DNA of 64,000 nt, taken from positions 1-64,000 of the forward strand of contig CANDNA010000008.1 of the NCBI GenBank assembly GCA_947385955.1, in the 5' to 3' direction. Origin of the DNA: an uncultured Clostridia bacterium. Lineage in GTDB: Bacteria > Bacillota > Clostridia > Lachnospirales > Lachnospiraceae. The notes below the pieces were generated by a model, which made no database searches, was not told where the DNA came from, and was given only the letters and a program-made list of their open reading frames with translations. A program made the translations under genes and the position numbers. Of the stretch, positions 61,990-64,000 are shown one piece after another (position 1 is the stretch's first letter; every line of letters starts with the position of its first letter).

Positions 61990-63126
61990 TTATAGATTGT
62001 TGTATTGAAGAAATTTTTTCTCGTTTGCTGCTTTTTTTATCCGGATTCTCTTCTTTGCCATAACGAAAGCAGAAATACCGACAAGAAAAATGATGCTGGC
62101 CCAAATTTTAACATCTATACATGCCAGTTTTTCCAAAAGATAGCTTGAATCACGTTCTACCAGAACGCGATTCAAAATATAATTTATCTCTGTTTTACTA
62201 TATTTGCGGCTGCCAAATTCATAATGCTCCAAATTATCATACAGGACACAAGATGTGTAATAATCATAAAGGCTTCCGTCAAGTTCCGGTTTCAGGAAAA
62301 AATCATATACCCTTTGTTTCCCATAGATTCCAAGATCATCATTGGTGCAGTCAAGATGATACCAGAATCCATCTTCCAGTTGTACGATATTCCAGCTATG
62401 TGTTTTTGACATGATAATCTTGCATGGCACATCCAATCTGTTCAAAAGTTTATATGTAAGAAGCGCATACCCCTGACATACCATTACTCTTTGCCCGTCT
62501 TTGTTACCAAAGAAGCCATCATAATCATCAAAATTTTTTAACGAAGTATCATATTCAAAATTATCTATAACATAATCATGTACTAATTTTGCTTTTTCTT
62601 CCCTGGACATCTGCGTTTTCCCACTCCACTCATTGACGATGTCATCCAACTCCCTGTCCAGTTTTTTCATTTCTTCCTGCGTATGCCTGTATACCGGACA
62701 TATGCAAATCAATGTATATTCGTCTGTATATGATACTGCTTTATTATATCCGTCTATATTCCCCCAAAGGACTTCACAGTCCTGCAGGCCAGGCTTATCT
62801 GTCCTTATGACTTGCTCTATATATCTGTCAATATCATCGAGTGTTATATGTTCTTTTCCTGTGTATGCAACAACAACCCCCTTGCCAAGCAGAAACAGTT
62901 CGTACATGTAATTCACCAAATCTTTACTGTTCTCAATATATTTCAGTTTTTCTCCACGGTACTCCCTGACCATTGCAGAAATATATGTTTCATAAGACTC
63001 CCTGGCATAAGCAATATGACTATTCATAATAAAAAATGTCAATATTAAAAACCAACTAAATATTTTCCTGAAAATAGGCATCCGGTTTATAATATCTGAT
63101 CGTCTTTCTTCCATAAACCTCTTCAT
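61990..63126 (-). CDS. secreted/membrane transglutaminase-like protein
   Basis: The protein has an N-terminal hydrophobic segment (IFSWFLILTFFIMNSHIAYA), a helical region, and a transglutaminase-core domain: VMVCQGYALLTYKLLNRLDV (catalytic Cys), SKTHSWNIVQLEDGFWYHLD (His and Asp). A C-terminal transmembrane helix (IKIWASIIFLVGISAFVMA) would anchor it. Such domains hydrolyse or form peptide bonds. The start is uncertain (63081, 63114, 63126 or 63156); 63126 has GGAA at 7 bases. It overlaps the next upstream gene. Confidence 0.78.
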   Translation of the reverse strand: MKRFMEERRSDIINRMPIFRKIFSWFLILTFFIMNSHIAYARESYETYISAMVREYRGEKLKYIENSKDLVNYMYELFLLGKGVVVAYTGKEHITLDDIDRYIEQVIRTDKPGLQDCEVLWGNIDGYNKAVSYTDEYTLICICPVYRHTQEEMKKLDRELDDIVNEWSGKTQMSREEKAKLVHDYVIDNFEYDTSLKNFDDYDGFFGNKDGQRVMVCQGYALLTYKLLNRLDVPCKIIMSKTHSWNIVQLEDGFWYHLDCTNDDLGIYGKQRVYDFFLKPELDGSLYDYYTSCVLYDNLEHYEFGSRKYSKTEINYILNRVLVERDSSYLLEKLACIDVKIWASIIFLVGISAFVMAKKRIRIKKAANEKKFLQYNNL

Positions 63127-63613
63127 AGGCAAGTTCCAATCGTCCTTCTCTTTCATAATCGCAAATCTGTTTTTGCGTTAGTTCAAACTTTCCTGCAAAC
63201 ATTTCTGCCCTGATTCCCAAAAAATTTTTAAAATAAGCCACTGCTCTGTCAGCATCTTTTTCCATAATAATCGCAGCAGTTATTTCTTTGGCATAATTAT
63301 TTTTTATTCCATATAGTTCCATTAAATAGGCATCCATATCTTTTAATGCAATCACCCCCTGCTTTTTCTTCTTCCCTGTATGATTTTTCTTTAATGCTTC
63401 ATAAACAAACTCTTTTAATGTATGAGGAAACATATCAGATACCTGACATGTGATCTCCACAGAATCATCCCCTGCATGAATGGCATTCCAAATCACAATT
63501 TTTGCTTTTTCCAAAGCCTCTTCCCGTGAATTTCCCCATACATTTACTGTCATATGTTCCTGCCCTCTGCCCTTATTATAAATTGTTCCATATATTTCAT
63601 AATAATCTCTCAT
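63056..63613 (-). CDS. unknown protein (185 aa)
   Basis: The protein is soluble and mixed alpha/beta (NVWGNSREEALEKAKIVIWN near 25, VIALKDMDAYLMELYGIKNN near 88, GRKTIRYYKPDAY at the end). The segment YEEVYGRKTIRYYKPDAY may be a small ligand-binding or toxin-like strand, but I recognise no family. Its end overlaps the start of the transglutaminase-like gene and it follows the Fic-like gene by 22 bases. Confidence 0.6.
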   Translation of the reverse strand: MRDYYEIYGTIYNKGRGQEHMTVNVWGNSREEALEKAKIVIWNAIHAGDDSVEITCQVSDMFPHTLKEFVYEALKKNHTGKKKKQGVIALKDMDAYLMELYGIKNNYAKEITAAIIMEKDADRAVAYFKNFLGIRAEMFAGKFELTQKQICDYEREGRLELAYEEVYGRKTIRYYKPDAYFQENI

Positions 63614-63635
63614 ATAATCTCCCTTTTCTGCATCA

Positions 63636-64000
63636 TCATGTTCGCGGCGAACATTGTTTTCCCTGTAATCCGCCTTTGCTTCTCTTTCTGTCAGCCACCA
63701 TCTTTTTCACCTGCATCCAACTCTGTTTTTCCTGTATCTCGCTTTCCGCAACACCTTCATTTTCTTTCACTGCTCTATATATAATCTTTTCAAGCGCATC
63801 AGGCTTATAACCGGCAAGAATGATACATTGTTCTAACCGACTATTTTGTGCATACTCTTTAAGTACCGCTCTCTTACAGGAAATTCCAAGCTCCCCACAG
63901 GCTCTGACCATAAAATATAACTCTGCCAGCATATTCCCATGTAAAAACGGATGGATTCTCCACAAGTTCCCAATACTGCCTACCAGATTTTTTATCTTTT
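63636..64000 (-). CDS. Fic-like protein C-terminal part (degenerate), partial
   Basis: The frame is open to the window edge (K-I-K-N-L-V-G-S-I-G-N-L before the listed part). It contains LWRIHPFLHGNMLAELYFMV, which fits the Fic motif HPFxxGNGR except that GR is ML, so AMP transfer is doubtful. The C-terminal helical part follows (GELGISCKRAVLKEYAQN). Fic proteins AMPylate targets and often act as toxins. The start lies outside the window. Confidence 0.72.
   Translation of the reverse strand, partial: KIKNLVGSIGNLWRIHPFLHGNMLAELYFMVRACGELGISCKRAVLKEYAQNSRLEQCIILAGYKPDALEKIIYRAVKENEGVAESEIQEKQSWMQVKKMVADRKRSKGGLQGKQCSPRT

Larger units (their letters stand above)
47270..64000. mobile_element. 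large serine-recombinase element 2, left part
   Basis: It begins within or right after codon TCA (47269-47271) of the spore gene and contains a second large serine recombinase whose stop lies only about 28 bp inside. Inward from it: small regulators, an outward cargo operon (49977-52150), a 1900-residue ArdC-methylase-helicase, small proteins, ParB/ParA and secreted proteins. The right end is not in the window. It looks like an integrative element with plasmid-like partition genes; no relaxase or type IV gene is seen so far. It is more AT-rich than the chromosome to its left. Confidence 0.78.

Overview
The window looks like chromosome of a spore-forming Lachnospiraceae-type Clostridium. The evidence is a sigH-rlmB-mrnC-cysS-cysE-ispF housekeeping run, a SleC-like spore protein, an operon of Hsp70-like and giant repeat proteins of a kind I associate with Lachnospiraceae, and AT-rich mobile DNA inserted in a moderate-GC background. 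All functions are called by eye from protein motifs; no database was searched.

Layout. 1-9.95 kb (minus strand): a contractile tail module in PBSX/XkdI-to-XkdV order, headed by a sigma-like late regulator and a divergent repressor plus ImmA-like gene (10.1-11.35 kb). No terminase, portal or capsid genes lie between regulator and tail genes, so this is best read as an R-type tailocin (diffocin-like). It has a visible -1 frameshift site in the tail chaperone gene. A 279-bp inverted-repeat element separates repressor and ImmA-like genes. 11.45 kb: tRNA-Thr(GGT). 11.6-17.5 kb (minus): sigH, rlmB, mrnC, cysS, cysE, a GNAT gene and ispF. 17.6-20.3 kb: a BlaI/BlaR1-type repressor-sensor pair and a lipoprotein that shares the sensor's C-terminal domain and promoter/operator design. 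20.4-25.3 kb: a patchwork of small genes (P-loop kinase, ECF sigma/anti-sigma pair, orphan Imm51-like and Imm1-like immunity genes, a transposase remnant, a RelB/YoeB-type toxin-antitoxin pair). 25.4-29.3 kb: ribDEBAH under an FMN riboswitch. 29.3-32.4 kb: YjfB, a PsiE-like membrane protein and a polar amino acid ABC importer. 32.5-39.4 kb: a four-gene operon with an Hsp70/actin-like ATPase and a 1193-residue helical-repeat protein. 39.5-39.8 kb: three identical 121-bp repeats. 39.9-43.0 kb: a PLP aminotransferase and a GntR-ABC transporter operon.

43.06 kb to the end: a SleC-like gene (spore cortex peptidoglycan protein family) is interrupted twice. A 3.2-kb element with its own large serine recombinase splits it at 43756/46957, and a second, much larger element with another serine recombinase splits it again near 47270 and runs past the window end. 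The first insertion can be undone on paper: joining the flanks at a shared 5-bp core restores the reading frame exactly. The arrangement recalls sporulation-gene intervening elements such as skin in sigK, and the gene start carries a sigma-K-like promoter placed inside a hairpin that would otherwise hide the ribosome binding site.

The second element carries an XRE regulator, a J-domain membrane protein and a membrane-anchored DUF2726-type nuclease-like protein as an outward cargo operon, a 1900-residue ArdC-methylase-SNF2 helicase protein, small regulators, ParB/ParA, a secreted transglutaminase-like protein and a degenerate Fic gene at the edge. The best candidates for undescribed biology are the doubly interrupted spore gene, the J-domain/DUF2726 cargo pair, and the Hsp70-like operon at 32.5-39.4 kb.
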